A DNA stretch of 64,000 nt from Aurantiochytrium sp. KH105 (lineage: Eukaryota > Sar > Bigyra > Thraustochytrida > Thraustochytriidae), in contig BGKB01000209.1 in the NCBI GenBank assembly GCA_003116975.1, positions 42,246 through 106,245 of the forward strand, given 5' to 3'. The notes beneath the pieces are model-generated. The model was given only the letters and a program-made list of their open reading frames with translations. It ran no database searches and was not told the origin of the DNA. Position 1 is the first letter of the stretch. Every line of letters begins with the position of its first letter. This document shows, in pieces, positions 20,188 to 30,905 of the stretch. The translations under genes were made by a program, and so were the position numbers.

Positions 20188-23100
20188 GCTAGCTACTAGC
20201 TAGCTGGACCCAGCCCAGAGCGAACTCGACGTACGATTCACGCGCTGCTGTGCTTGGTCACGTCCATGTATGCACGTCGATCCAGGTCCTCGACGAGGGC
20301 TTCGAGGCCCCCGAGCACCGGCGCCCGTCCGCGAAGGGCGAGCAGAGGAAAGAGCGAAAGGAAGCGAGAGGGGTCCAGCGGTGTCCACAGGCGATTGATT
20401 GATTGTCTGTTTGTTTGTTGAGCCAGGGCGTTCTGCCGAGCACGCCGGCCGCTCCGCCGTGCTCGCCTGTCCCGCCGTCCTCCCTGTCCCTGCCGCCTGC
20501 CGGCGCGGGACGGCGTGCTCCCGCGCGGCCCTGCGAGTCGGGCTGGGTCGAGGCGAGTTGGGCGGCGTGCGGAGGCGAGGCAAGTTCAGTCTGTTGCGCC
20601 GGCGCCCCGGGCGATGGTGATGAGGATGATCGAGTCCGGGCTCGGCTCGCCGCGCGAGTGCGGAGCCCCGGCGGTCCTTGCAGCAGCAGCAGCGGGAAGC
20701 AGTGGCCACTACGGGCTGGCGGGCTGCCGACGCGCAACGCGACGCGACGCGGCGCGGCGCGGCGCGAGCGCGCGGGGGCTTGATGGGGCTCTGCCGGCGC
20801 CTCTCGAGGTCTTGCTTGCTGGTTGTTGCTAGCTGTTGCTTGATGTTCTTGCTTGCTTGCTTGGGCTTGCTTGCTTTCTTTCTTTCTTTCATTCTTTCTT
20901 TCCTTCGTCCTTTCTTTCTCTCCTTCCTTTTCTTCCTTCTATTCTTCTTCTTTTTTCCTTTTTTCCTTTTTTCCCTTCCTTCCTTCACATCAATCGCGGC
21001 AGTTCGCGCCGGGAATCGAGATTTACTCCTTTCATTCATTCATTCATTCATTCTTATTTTTCACTCGCACTCTCTCTCTCTTGTGGTGCGCTCCGGGCTG
21101 CGGGGGAGGGGGACAATGGCGCGGGGCGCTGCGGGGGTGTGGGATCCCGACCTTCCTTTCGAGTTTTTGTTTGCAAAGTTCCTTCTCCGTCCCTTCCTTC
21201 CTCCCTCTCTCCCTCCATCCGTCCTGGCTGGCTGTGCTTCTTCTTTTTTCTTCTTTCTATTACCGTGGGAGGGAGGGGATGGCCGGCCATGTTTTTCCTT
21301 TTCGCCGTTGTTTTATGATCTGAGAGGATCGCGATGCTTTTTGCAGTTAGTTTTTCTTTTCTCCGAGATGGAGATTGACGGCGGGCAGGCCAGGCCAGCC
21401 ATTAGCCAGCCTTCGCCGGGCGCGGAGCCAGCCTTCGCCGGGCGCGGCCATGGCCAGCCAGATCACAGCCTCGTTGATTCAGCGAGACGGCCATTGGCCG
21501 GGGGGCCTAGAGGGGCCAGCAAGCATGGAAGCGGGCGGTCTGCCGTGGTGGTAGCGACGTATCAAAGGGAGCGAGCGGCGGCGGCTCATGACCGAGGAGG
21601 CCCAACTTATCTTGTCCCTTCTTCTTCATCATCGTCTTCTTCTTCTCGAGTCCTGCCCATCGTAATTTAAAAAGCGGAAGTCAGCAGCCTTGCCAGCCAC
21701 TGCCAGCCAGCCAGCCAGCCAACCTGTGAGTCGAGATGGAACGGAGCGGGCTCGACTAGACTAGATTGATCGATGAACGAGCGGCTCTCGCGTCTTTACT
21801 CCCTCTTCTCCCGCCCCCGCTCCCTCTTGCTCCCCCTGCCGGTCTGTCAGTCTGTCGTCAGCCATGGCAGCCGGCGTAGGTCGAGGTTGGTAGATCGCGG
21901 CCGTGCGGTTGGTAGGTCAGTCGATGGTGATCCGTCTTGAAGCGATCGAGCCCGAGGAGTTACTTCAAAAAGAGCTCGAGCTTCGGCTACGGCCCCAGGG
22001 TGGCCCCAGGGCGGCGCCGGCCGGTTGCATGCCATCGCCGGGCAGTCAGAGCACAGCACTCCCCGCGTGCGTGGAATGCCTCTGCCGCGGTAGGCTTCGG
22101 GATTATTTATTCCACCGATCGTAGATGCTTCAAAGACGTAGAATTCATTCATTCACTTATTCTTTTATTCTTTCATTCATGCATTCACTGTCGATCGATG
22201 GTGGCTGGGCTTCTTGCTGTCAGTCATCTTTTTTCCTTTGTTGATTGGTTGCAGTCGCCTTGGTTGCTGCCAAATACTGGCAGCCAGACAGTGCCGGTGG
22301 ACCTGCTCGGCTGCACGCGCCGGCTCGAGTGCTAGTAGCAGCGGTAGAGGCATCAAGCAAGCCCGAGCATGGCTTCCGAGCGTGTGGGAGGGGGGCGACT
22401 AGGCTTGGTAGGACGCGTCGATTCGCAGCGAGGCGAAGCACGGCATCCATCGCCTGGCGTACACGCGCCCCCACCCCCCCCTTTGCGCTCGTGGCTGACA
22501 TGCATATCCGTCCATCCATTCCATTTCCATTTCATGGGCAGCGAGCGGTCACGGACGCGGAAAGGTCACGGTCATGGGCTGGCCCGCCCAAACTCTTGCT
22601 TCTTCTTTTCCTTTTGCCTTTTCCCTTGATTTCCTTTTCCTTTTCTTTTTCTTTTCAATCATGCCAGCAGACCGTGGTAGACGGGGACGCTGGCTTACTG
22701 TGGGGTCTTCTGCACGCGCTGCGTACTACTTTTACTAGCAGTAAGGCGCCACTAGACATCGACCATCGCTGGGCCGTCCGCGCACGCGTCGCAACGCAAC
22801 ACTCGGTTGCTGCCTTTCGAGACGCTACGCTCCTTTCGGTTGAAAACATGTCCGCTGCCACTGGCAAGATGGCTAGCGCCAGCGGCCGGCCGGCCACCCA
22901 ATCGCGCGCGTTGCAATGCCGTTCTCCCCCCTCGTCTCAGGGCGAACACGCAGCTAGCTGCCCGGGCCAGGGACCAGCGCGGAGCGGAGCTGGCTGCTCC
23001 TGTCATGCGCCGTCGTGGCTGCTGCGGTTGCTATTACTGTTGCTGCTGCCGCTGCCGCTGCTGCTGCTGCTGCTGGCATGCCATGACATGACATGACATT

Positions 23101-26100
23101 ATCCGTGACGCCGAAGCGGTCCCGCGTCGCGGAGAACCCGCAGTGAACAAGGTGCGGGCGCCAAGGGAGGCTGGAAAGTGTGCAAACGTGTGTCGTCCCC
23201 TGTAGGCGGCGGGGCCATCCCGGCGGACCAGCCAGAGCCGAGCAGCCAGTTGGCAGCAGCTGCAGAGTAGAGCCGTCCGCGTCGCCTGGCCCGGCCTGGC
23301 CTGGCCTGGTCTGGCCTCGCTCCGGTGGCGCCACGGGACAGCAAAGTGCGCGATGGTGAGGCGGAAGGCCGGGATGCAAGGGCCGGGAGGTAGACAGCGA
23401 GGTCGGAGGGGTTGCTCGCGCGGAGGGGGAGCGTCGTGCGTCACTCTCTCTTTTCCTCGGAAGCCGAGAGAGCGCTCGCTCCCTTTGAAAGGAGGAACGG
23501 TGCGTCCGCGCGTCGCGCAACTGTGGAGCAATCTGCAGCTGTGGAGCAGGCAGTCTGCGGAAGGAAGCAAGGCAGAGGGGCTTTTCGACCAAGTGTCAGG
23601 TCGAAGTGTGAGGTGTGGGCGCGCCATTTAAACCCCGCAGCGAAACCCTTGCGCCCAGCCTCTGCTTCGTAAAAAAGCTGAGCGACACTCGGTTGGTCGT
23701 CAGGGGGGGTGTGCACGACTTTCAAAATCTCGGGCGCGGGAAGCCGCGCGAAGGCGCAGCGCGCTCGTTCTCTTGGGCCCTGCGAGCGCGGCGCGGCAGC
23801 GGGCGCTGCGCCGAGGGCCGCCGATCGCGGCCTCGAGCGCGGCACGCGTCCCCGCGAGCGGGAGGTGTTTATGTGTGTGTATGTGTGCTGGGGCTGGCCG
23901 GGGGAGGTTAAAGGGAAAGTGCCTGGCGGCTCCCTGGCGCGTGCAGCGGTGCACGAAGACGACACTCGAGGCCGGAAGTGAACCAACGATCGTGACGACG
24001 CCTCAGGCGAGGCTTGGGTGAGCGAGGCGTTCACCGTTCGCGGCGCATAGGGGTCCGTGCGCGAAGTGCGTCCCGGCAAGGGGGATGATTGCGCGAAACG
24101 CTCGCACGGCGGCCCGGGCGCAGCAGGCAGGGCCGGTACGGCCGTGGTGAGCCTATCTCGAGAGTCGAGGCTGGGTATAGTACCAGTAAAAAATAAAAAA
24201 GTAAGCCCCGTGCCAGCACTAGCAGTGGCAGCAGCAGCAGAAGGCCCTCTTACTACAGGCAGGTCGCGCGACCTGCCAGCTGCCTGCCGCTGGCCGCGGA
24301 GTCGAGCACGCGACCACGGAGATCTCGGCAGTGAACGAACCAGACGCGACGTGAAGCGAGGCTGTCTGCGCGTGAAGCGTGCAGTGGACGCGGACGTGGA
24401 CAAGGGGAGGAGCGATCCTACTAGGTCCTCGTCCGTCGACAGCCAGGCGGCTGGCCTCTTCTACTTGTTTCCCTGTGAGCGAGGCGAGGCCCGCAGCCGC
24501 GTGGGGTGCCGATCGCCGCCCCGCTGCCGGGCGTCAATCAAGTGCTGCCTCGGGACGCCTTTTGTGAAAACAGGCGAAGCCCAAGGCGAAGCCCAAGGTA
24601 TTCACTGTCACTTCATCATGCAGGGGGGAGGCAAGGACCGAGGATAAATTCCACGGCCTCGGCGGACACGACCCCAAGGTCGCATGTCGGTCGCGGCGGC
24701 AGCGATGTGGCGTTCCTGGAAAGAGTGAACCAACGAAGGAATGAATGATTGATTGATTGACAGTGAATGAACGAAGGATTGCGGAAACCGCTGCCGCCGG
24801 CCGTAGTACTACTAGGCCTAGTCCGCCGAACAGTGGTCGCTGCGTGGCGCTGCGCTGCGCTGCGTTACGACGCACACAAACTTGAGAGGGGGCGCGCACG
24901 CGTGCGCCATATAAATTCCTGCGTGTTTTGCGCCACGGCTGGCCATCGCGCTGCCAAGGGGGACAACGACGACGCGCCCCGGCGCAGCACACAGGGACCT
25001 GGCGGAGGAGGACCCGGCCTCGCTGCAGCTGTGGCTACAGCGAGCGCTGTCGCGCGGAATAATGGGAAAGCAGCCGCGCACAGCAGGACAGCACGAGGTC
25101 CCTCACTTCTAGGTCCGAGCCGACGGGCTGCTTGGCGTGGCGCGGCAGGACACGGCGCTGGCGGCTCGAGCGAAGCCGCAGTCTGGGCGGCTTCTCGGGG
25201 CTGGGCGCGGCGGCTGAGCTGGCTGGCTGGCTGGCTGGCTGGCTGGCCATCGCCGCGGCGTCAACGAGGTCGCCGAGTTTCACTCGTTCGCCATGGCCAC
25301 CGGACTACTGTGTGGGCAAAGAAGTCGCCCCCCCCCCTGGTACGGTCGAAGCGCGCGAGCGGAATCCGAGAGCGACGTGCCAAGCTCGCTCGCTCGCTGG
25401 ATCTGGCTGCGCGTGAAGCAGAATAGTGTCAGAGCAATGAATGGCAGAGGCGAGGAAAGCAATCACGCGGCGGAGACGACGAGCGAGCAAGCGCGTGAGC
25501 GTGGCTCATGATGAACGCGAGACTTCCTTCCGTCATGGGAAGCCCCCAAGTCGTCCTCCTCCATCGATGCATGAACGACGCACGCGGGCAGCCCCCGCGC
25601 AACACACCAGCTACAGCCGCTCCACACAGGACGCAGAAGTTCGATCCTCGGTCCTCGATCCTCGATCCCTCGCTCGCTCAATGGTTGGTTGGCGGGTGGG
25701 GGGGGTCGGTCGCTTGGTTCGCTCATGGGCTCGTTCGTGGGTTCGTGCGAGGGTTGGTTCGTTCGTCGGCCGCGTGGCCCATGTGGGTTGACGGGAAGCG
25801 GGGCGAGGCGGCGCTGGCTCTGGCCCTGGCCCTGGCCCTGTGAACCAAACAGACCGCGCGGGCTCCAGCCGCCTCCCAGGCGCTGTGGAAAGCTAGCTTT
25901 CGGGCTGTTTCAGGCGAGGCGAGGCGAGGCGAGGGGCGTTCTCGCCGATCAAGCAGCCAGTCCAGGTCCGCAGGGGTATGTCGACCCTTTTTGGATTAGG
26001 CCTAAACCTCGTAGGCCTGCAGAGCCTGGTGAACACAAAACGAAAGATCGACTTTACTCGTCCCTGACACAAGTTCCGTGATTTTCCGAAATGGGCCAAG

Positions 26101-26625
26101 AAGGAAGTAACGTAGTACTACAGGGCAAGAGTGCGTGCGACAAGGGCAAAAGTACTTGATGCAAGTCGTGTCGCGACTTGATAGCTCCAAGGCCATAGCG
26201 GCATGTGAGCGTGGTTCGAAGGATGAAGCGCTATAGGCCTACACCGTGTCTAATGGATGCCATCAAAAAGATCGACTTGACCGCTCCATGGTTTACGTGA
26301 AGAGGGTGCGGTGCATGAGTTTGAGAAAGGCGCCCGGCAAAATATGTTGACCGACGACCGAAATTCGCGATGCGACGTAGGGCCGTGCTTGACAGAACGA
26401 GCCACAACATCTCGATTCGTTTCTCAATTGACTTGAAGTGTGTGATGAACAGTGATTTGATCTGGCTCATCCAGACAATATTCATACCGACCACCTCGCA
26501 TACGTGCGTCTTGCGCAGGGGAATCTTCTCTCAAAACAGCATTCGAGAAGGAAAAGCTTGTCAGACGTTAGCCAGACGCAACAGATAAGACAGACTTTGT
26601 TTTTTCGCCCAGACTTTTATAGGAA
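20188..26625. other. 6.4-kb gene desert of simple repeats
   Basis: I find no frame with a domain, codon pattern or plausible start. Contents include a pyrimidine-rich tract (20860-20995), CATT repeats (21031-21053), CCAG repeats (about 21700), CTG/CGC triplets (23030-23080), GGCT repeats (25215-25248), and many short purine or GC runs. Open frames are Arg/Ala/Pro/Ser-rich and mutually overlapping, as expected in GC-rich non-coding DNA. It lies upstream of the zinc-finger gene and could hold its promoter, 5' exons or a non-coding RNA. No tRNA, rRNA or transposon ends were recognised. Confidence 0.55.
20860..21053. repeat. Pyrimidine-rich tract with CATT microsatellite
   Basis: Imperfect CTTT/CCTT repeats run for about 130 bp, ending in a CATT tetranucleotide run at 21031-21053. 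The long Phe/Leu/Ser frames here are artefacts. Confidence 0.8.
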
Positions 26626-26895
26626 TCAGCAAGAAATAACAAAGCACAGAGAAATGCCAGAAGTCGTGCTTAGCCACAATTCATGCCTCGATCTCACCAA
26701 CAAAAAAATCCTGCCAGACATGTCTGGTATTGAAGATTCTCGGCGCGATATAGGATTGTTCCAGGAATCAAGAGCGCCCAATGTCTGACCCCAATTCGAA
26801 GGATCCGAAGAATATTTAGCCTGTCCGGCTGAGACTGCTACAAGTGCTGCAAGTGCTGCTGATATTGCTATTGGCATTCTTTGGTGACGCGACAT
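26626..26895 (-). CDS. Possible small secreted protein (89 aa)
   Basis: An ATG-started frame with a good signal-peptide pattern: a basic start (MSRHQRMP), a hydrophobic core (IAISAALAALVAVSA) and a likely cleavage after GQA. The mature part of about 60 residues has no cysteine pairs and no family I recognise. It ends in a hydrophobic stretch. It sits in lower-GC sequence at the edge of the gene desert. A chance ORF is quite possible, and it could also be a first exon. Confidence 0.3.
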   Translation of the reverse strand: MSRHQRMPIAISAALAALVAVSAGQAKYSSDPSNWGQTLGALDSWNNPISRRESSIPDMSGRIFLLVRSRHELWLSTTSGISLCFVISC

Positions 26896-27083
26896 TTTTC
26901 TTCGAACCAAGAACTCGTCAATCCGGGTCGAGTCCTGTGCTTGAAAGTCTTGCGGGTTTCGGACCAGTTCCACAATCGTTCCGCGACGGTTCCGTAGACA
27001 ATTTGACTGGCACACCGACCGCGTTGAGATGAGACGAGTTCTACGATACCGACGCCGAGACCGAGGCGTCAAAGCAGACCTGA

Positions 27084-28544
27084 ATGAAGGGAGCAGAGGC
27101 CAAGGCATCGCCACTCAGTGCCCCTGCAGGCGCTCACGTTGCGTGCAACGAAACCATGGAGCAGACGGCGTGCCAAGGCGACGAAAACCAACAACAAGAA
27201 GCACAGCAAGGATGGGTCTTGCGCCTTGATCGCGCCGACGTCGACCGCGCCGCCTTCGACGCCTGGTACCCGATCTTTAGCCGGCGCAAAGGCGATAAAA
27301 CGTCAAAGCAACACACCATCCGATCCCTTATTCTGCCCATTGACGACGATTTTCTGGCATACCTGAACCAAGACGGAGTCGTGCTGCCCACCATTCCCGA
27401 GGGCATGGACCTTGCCGTCGCAGATCCTCGCTACGTCGTCCCCGCACCAGAGGACACCTATGACAACTTTGGCGATGTTGATTGGGAAACTGACTCCTCG
27501 GCTGATGAGCTCGACGACGCCCAGGCTCCTTGCTTTCAGGCCCTGGAGACCTCTCTCCGCGATGCTCTTGACGAACTCAAGGGGGAGGCCTTTGTCAAGC
27601 TCCGTTGGACGAGTCCTCAGGACGCAAGCTGGGTATGCGGCTCGCTACGTTGCTCGACGCCCGGTCACGTCTTTCTCTTGCTAAAGTCGTCCGATTTCAT
27701 TCGCCACGATCTTGATCACGTTTACGATAATTGCTGGGACGCTAACGATGCCAACGATGCCAACGGCGTAAAAACGGATACAAATGCAAATGCAGACGCA
27801 AAGGCAGCAGACGCAAATGCAGATACCGCTGCGGACGGAGTACAATCGGGGCAAATCGCCGCGGGAAATCTGCGTCTCGTGCTACGCCGCTGGAGCCACC
27901 TTAACCGCGCCATGGAGTTTCGCTGTTTCATTTATGGCCACGAACTCATCGCCATTGTGCAACGCCATCCACATGATTTCTATGCTTACCTGCAGGAAGG
28001 CGAGCCTTTTCGTGCAAAAGTTCTCGATGCTATTACCTCGTTCTTCGACTCGGCTCAAGTCCCAGACCTGTATCCGGCGCCCAATTTTGTCATGGATGTC
28101 TACGTTGACCGCGAGGAAAGGGTCTGGATTGTTGACTTTGGCCCGCTCGCCACCTTTGTGCCCGAGGCAGAGATCTCCTCCTCGTCGCCAAACGTGGACT
28201 CCATCATGCGTTGTTCACAAAGTCTTGTATCTGTCCCGCCACATGAACTACTCAGCTGGCAAGATCTGCGACGCCTCATCTCCGTGGCAGAGCGCCAACA
28301 AGAGACCTCGGCAGAGACGGACGAGCATGCAGAGGCCAATGATACTGATCAGTTCCCCGAGTTCCGCGTTGTCACTTCGCGTCGCGAAGCAGAGAGTTCT
28401 CGCGATGTGAAGCGGTCCCACTGTGTACCTATTGAGCTTGTAAATGGCCAGCTCACGCCTGACATCGTCAAACAAGCTCAAGATCAGCTCGAGGCGATGA
28501 GTACCAAGAGCAAGACCTCTCCTCCTGAGGCGCCAAAGGAGTAA
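27084..28544 (+). CDS. CDC123: CDC123/D123 family eIF2 assembly factor
   Basis: The 486-aa product matches the CDC123 family throughout. CDC123 is a cytosolic ATP-grasp-type chaperone that helps join eIF2-gamma to eIF2-alpha for translation initiation. Visible blocks are AFDAWYPIF, FVKLRWTSPQDASWV, LVLRRWSHLNRAMEFRCFI, LIAIVQRHPHDFY, and FVMDVYVDREERVWIVDFGP with the metal-site acidic residues. Compared with the human protein (about 336 aa) it has an N-terminal extension, an Asn/Asp/Ala-rich insertion of about 35 residues (DANDANDAN region) before the LVLRRW block, and a C-terminal acidic extension. The ATG at 27084 is the first in frame; a second Met about 19 codons on is also possible. It converges with the lipase maturation factor gene 160 bp away. 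Confidence 0.9.
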   Translation: MKGAEAKASPLSAPAGAHVACNETMEQTACQGDENQQQEAQQGWVLRLDRADVDRAAFDAWYPIFSRRKGDKTSKQHTIRSLILPIDDDFLAYLNQDGVVLPTIPEGMDLAVADPRYVVPAPEDTYDNFGDVDWETDSSADELDDAQAPCFQALETSLRDALDELKGEAFVKLRWTSPQDASWVCGSLRCSTPGHVFLLLKSSDFIRHDLDHVYDNCWDANDANDANGVKTDTNANADAKAADANADTAADGVQSGQIAAGNLRLVLRRWSHLNRAMEFRCFIYGHELIAIVQRHPHDFYAYLQEGEPFRAKVLDAITSFFDSAQVPDLYPAPNFVMDVYVDREERVWIVDFGPLATFVPEAEISSSSPNVDSIMRCSQSLVSVPPHELLSWQDLRRLISVAERQQETSAETDEHAEANDTDQFPEFRVVTSRREAESSRDVKRSHCVPIELVNGQLTPDIVKQAQDQLEAMSTKSKTSPPEAPKE

Positions 28545-28704
28545 GCAGCTGGTGATTTTTCTTCTTCGATGAGCATTCAAGGCAAGTCCGTCACTGCTTT
28601 GATATGCAAATGAAAAAACCTAAAGAAAAGTCGATCTTTTTCTGACGTCTGCTCCAAGAAAAAGCAACACAAAGCAAATGCTATTTGACGTTGAGCCTCA
28701 CTAT

Positions 28705-30315
28705 TTAGGGCAACATGCCCACGCTGCGCAAGAAAGTCTCGATCTGCGGGTCATCGGCTGCGAGTTCTGGAAGATAAGCTTCTTGGTACGAGCGTGTCCA
28801 CCAGTCGCTCGTATTCCAGGATTGCACAAACGCATACTTGAACTTGTCAACACGAATACGCTTTGGCGGCGGACCATGCGCAAATGGATCCTTTGCAAGA
28901 GCATGTGCGACGAGAGGGTCACCTTTAAGTAACTTGTAAATAAAGTGCACCAGCCAGGGGTGCTCTTGGTAGGTCTGTAATGCTGCAAACCACATCGCCC
29001 AATCGATCCGAAAATGATAAGGTGCAAGGACACATGGACGACGCGAAACGTCTCCTGGCTTGCAATGGAATTCATACTCGCGCCAGTCATCATCTCGGTC
29101 TATTGATGGGCTTCCTGAAACGACGAGCTCGTATCGCTCACGATTGATGGAGCCAAATGCACCATACGTATTTACGATCGCAAACGTGTTGTAAGAAGTG
29201 TTCATGCGTTGCGTTGGGCTCAAGAGGTTCTGAACCACAGGCACACTGAGAACGATCACCACACAGACCAGAAAACCATGCAAAAACATTCGGACAGACC
29301 ATTCGCCACCTGGTTGCTCATTGGTCACTGCCTCTACGGGCTCCTCGACCAAGTCATTTGCGTCATCTTCCCCTCCTTCTCCTTCTTCTTTGCTCGACCT
29401 CTGCCATAGCTTCCGCCAGCCGCTTGGGGTCGTGAGAGTGCGCGCAAGAGCAAAAAAGGCGTCGTCAAAGCAAAATATGGCAGGTAGCATCGTAAGCACG
29501 TTCAGAAATCCATAATTCCCAGTCGTTTGAATGAGAACCATTTCAGAGGCTACAGCCAGCGCGCCGAGCATGCGCACCTCCCTTGAGAGTAGCATGGTCC
29601 ACGGTACGCATATTTGCACGATGTGATTGAAGACAACCTCCATGACATGCCAAGGAGCTGGAAACTGCGTATGAAAAAACCAGCTCAGCGGGTTCGGGAC
29701 GCAAGTGGTTTCGTAGAAAAAAGTCATACAGGTAAAGTCGCGCCAGCACGTGTCGCCACGAAGCTTGATGAGCCCCGCTCCAATGTAAATGCGCATGAGT
29801 AGCCAGCGAAAGAGCCAAACGACAGAGCGAGGCGTCGTGAAGCCCTCCATGCGAAGTGACATAAAGGGGCAAAGAAAGATCGCAAGAAAACCCGTTTCTA
29901 AAAGCTGGATCTCCCACCCAAAGCTATACCATCCTTGACCTACATTCGTCACGCTTCCGTACAGCACCCATAACGCCAGCATGATCGCCATGTTGGCTCG
30001 GCCAAAGAGAAGAGGCACCATCGCCAGGACTAAGCCCGTCGTTTCCACGCGAAGCAGCCATTCGTCAAATCTTTCTTCTGGGGCCAGCCACAGCAGCGTC
30101 GGTAGAGACGTGTACAGTTCGTGCTGCGCGAGCGGTCTTCCGTGCGCAGCCTCGAGGCGTCCCTTGACCTTGTGCAGGTACTTTGGCCCAGGGTTGAGTC
30201 CGTGCGAGCCAATCAGGAGGTCGTTCTGCTCGAGCGCCACCGCAAAGGCCAGCGCGTACACGAGCCCGAGGCCGCGCAGGAACACGCCCCGCGCCGTGTC
30301 GTACGTCGTCGTCAT
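28705..30315 (-). CDS. Lipase maturation factor family membrane protein
   Basis: The 536-aa product is a multispanning ER membrane protein of the LMF1/LMF2 family, which helps dimeric lipases fold in the ER. About seven to eight hydrophobic segments are visible. Family signatures are IGSHGLNPGPKYL near the N-terminus, SFGWEIQLLETGFLAIF, LIKLRGDTCWRDFTCM, and the C-terminal NTYGAFGSINRERYELVVSG block, with EYEFHCKPGD and APYHFRIDWAMWF. Length agrees with the family. The frame extends upstream to a GTG, but the ATG at 30315 gives the expected short cytosolic start before the first helix. It is head-to-head with the formate-THF ligase gene. Confidence 0.92.
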   Translation of the reverse strand: MTTTYDTARGVFLRGLGLVYALAFAVALEQNDLLIGSHGLNPGPKYLHKVKGRLEAAHGRPLAQHELYTSLPTLLWLAPEERFDEWLLRVETTGLVLAMVPLLFGRANMAIMLALWVLYGSVTNVGQGWYSFGWEIQLLETGFLAIFLCPFMSLRMEGFTTPRSVVWLFRWLLMRIYIGAGLIKLRGDTCWRDFTCMTFFYETTCVPNPLSWFFHTQFPAPWHVMEVVFNHIVQICVPWTMLLSREVRMLGALAVASEMVLIQTTGNYGFLNVLTMLPAIFCFDDAFFALARTLTTPSGWRKLWQRSSKEEGEGGEDDANDLVEEPVEAVTNEQPGGEWSVRMFLHGFLVCVVIVLSVPVVQNLLSPTQRMNTSYNTFAIVNTYGAFGSINRERYELVVSGSPSIDRDDDWREYEFHCKPGDVSRRPCVLAPYHFRIDWAMWFAALQTYQEHPWLVHFIYKLLKGDPLVAHALAKDPFAHGPPPKRIRVDKFKYAFVQSWNTSDWWTRSYQEAYLPELAADDPQIETFLRSVGMLP

Positions 30316-30905
30316 GGCGCTCGCGGTCTCTTCCGTTTGTCGAGACCCAGCGGCCCTTGGCACGCCCCCCGTCTTGTCACTCACCACTACAGTCACAAGA
30401 AGCCGCCAGAAGCCCTACCGTGGCATAGCGAGCGACGTTCCTCTTCATGTTGCGGCGCGTCCAGACAGGCTCAGTGGCTCTTCCGCAAGAGCCACGGATC
30501 CGATCCGGCGGCAGCGGCGCGCAGGCATCGAAAACAGTAGCCCCAGCCAGCAGCAGGAGCACCACCAGGAACAACACCAGCACAACGAGCACCAACAACA
30601 TCGCCAGCACCAGCTGCAGCAAGCAGCAGCACCAGCACAAGCAGGCGCGCGACGAGGGTCCAGCCTGACTTTGCGCAACGCATATCTGAGCAACCCGTTT
30701 TCGCATACCTCCTTCGCCGCGTCTGCTTCATTCATGTCTGGCTCGGCAGGAAGATAGAGGTTGGTAGAACAGCGCCGCCCGTGCAGCAAAGCAGGCGAGA
30801 GCAGAAAAGCCGCAGTACCGAATCGGGAGCAGGGCCAGAGCCAGAAAGCGGGTGGCCGTGAGCGAGCGGGAGCGAGGCGAGCGTCGCGCGAGGAGCAGCA
30901 GCAAG
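30316..30905. promoter_or_regulatory. Divergent upstream region, LMF and formate-THF ligase genes
   Basis: A 590-bp interval between start codons facing away from each other. It contains a CAGCA/ACCA-rich stretch (30535-30640) and purine-rich sequence just before the plus-strand ATG. No recognised element. Confidence 0.45.

Noticed and set aside
20678-21670. 330-codon Phe/Leu/Ser ORF
   Set aside because: Produced by pyrimidine-rich repeats; several frames are equally open and none has a domain.
23441-24403. 320-codon minus-strand ORF in the gene desert
   Set aside because: Arg/Ser/Pro-rich with no domain and equal-quality frames on both strands; typical of GC-rich non-coding DNA.
20188-26625. 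tRNA, rRNA, CRISPR or transposon ends in the gene desert
   Set aside because: I looked for cloverleaf-type motifs, regularly spaced repeats and inverted terminal repeats with target duplications and found none that hold up.
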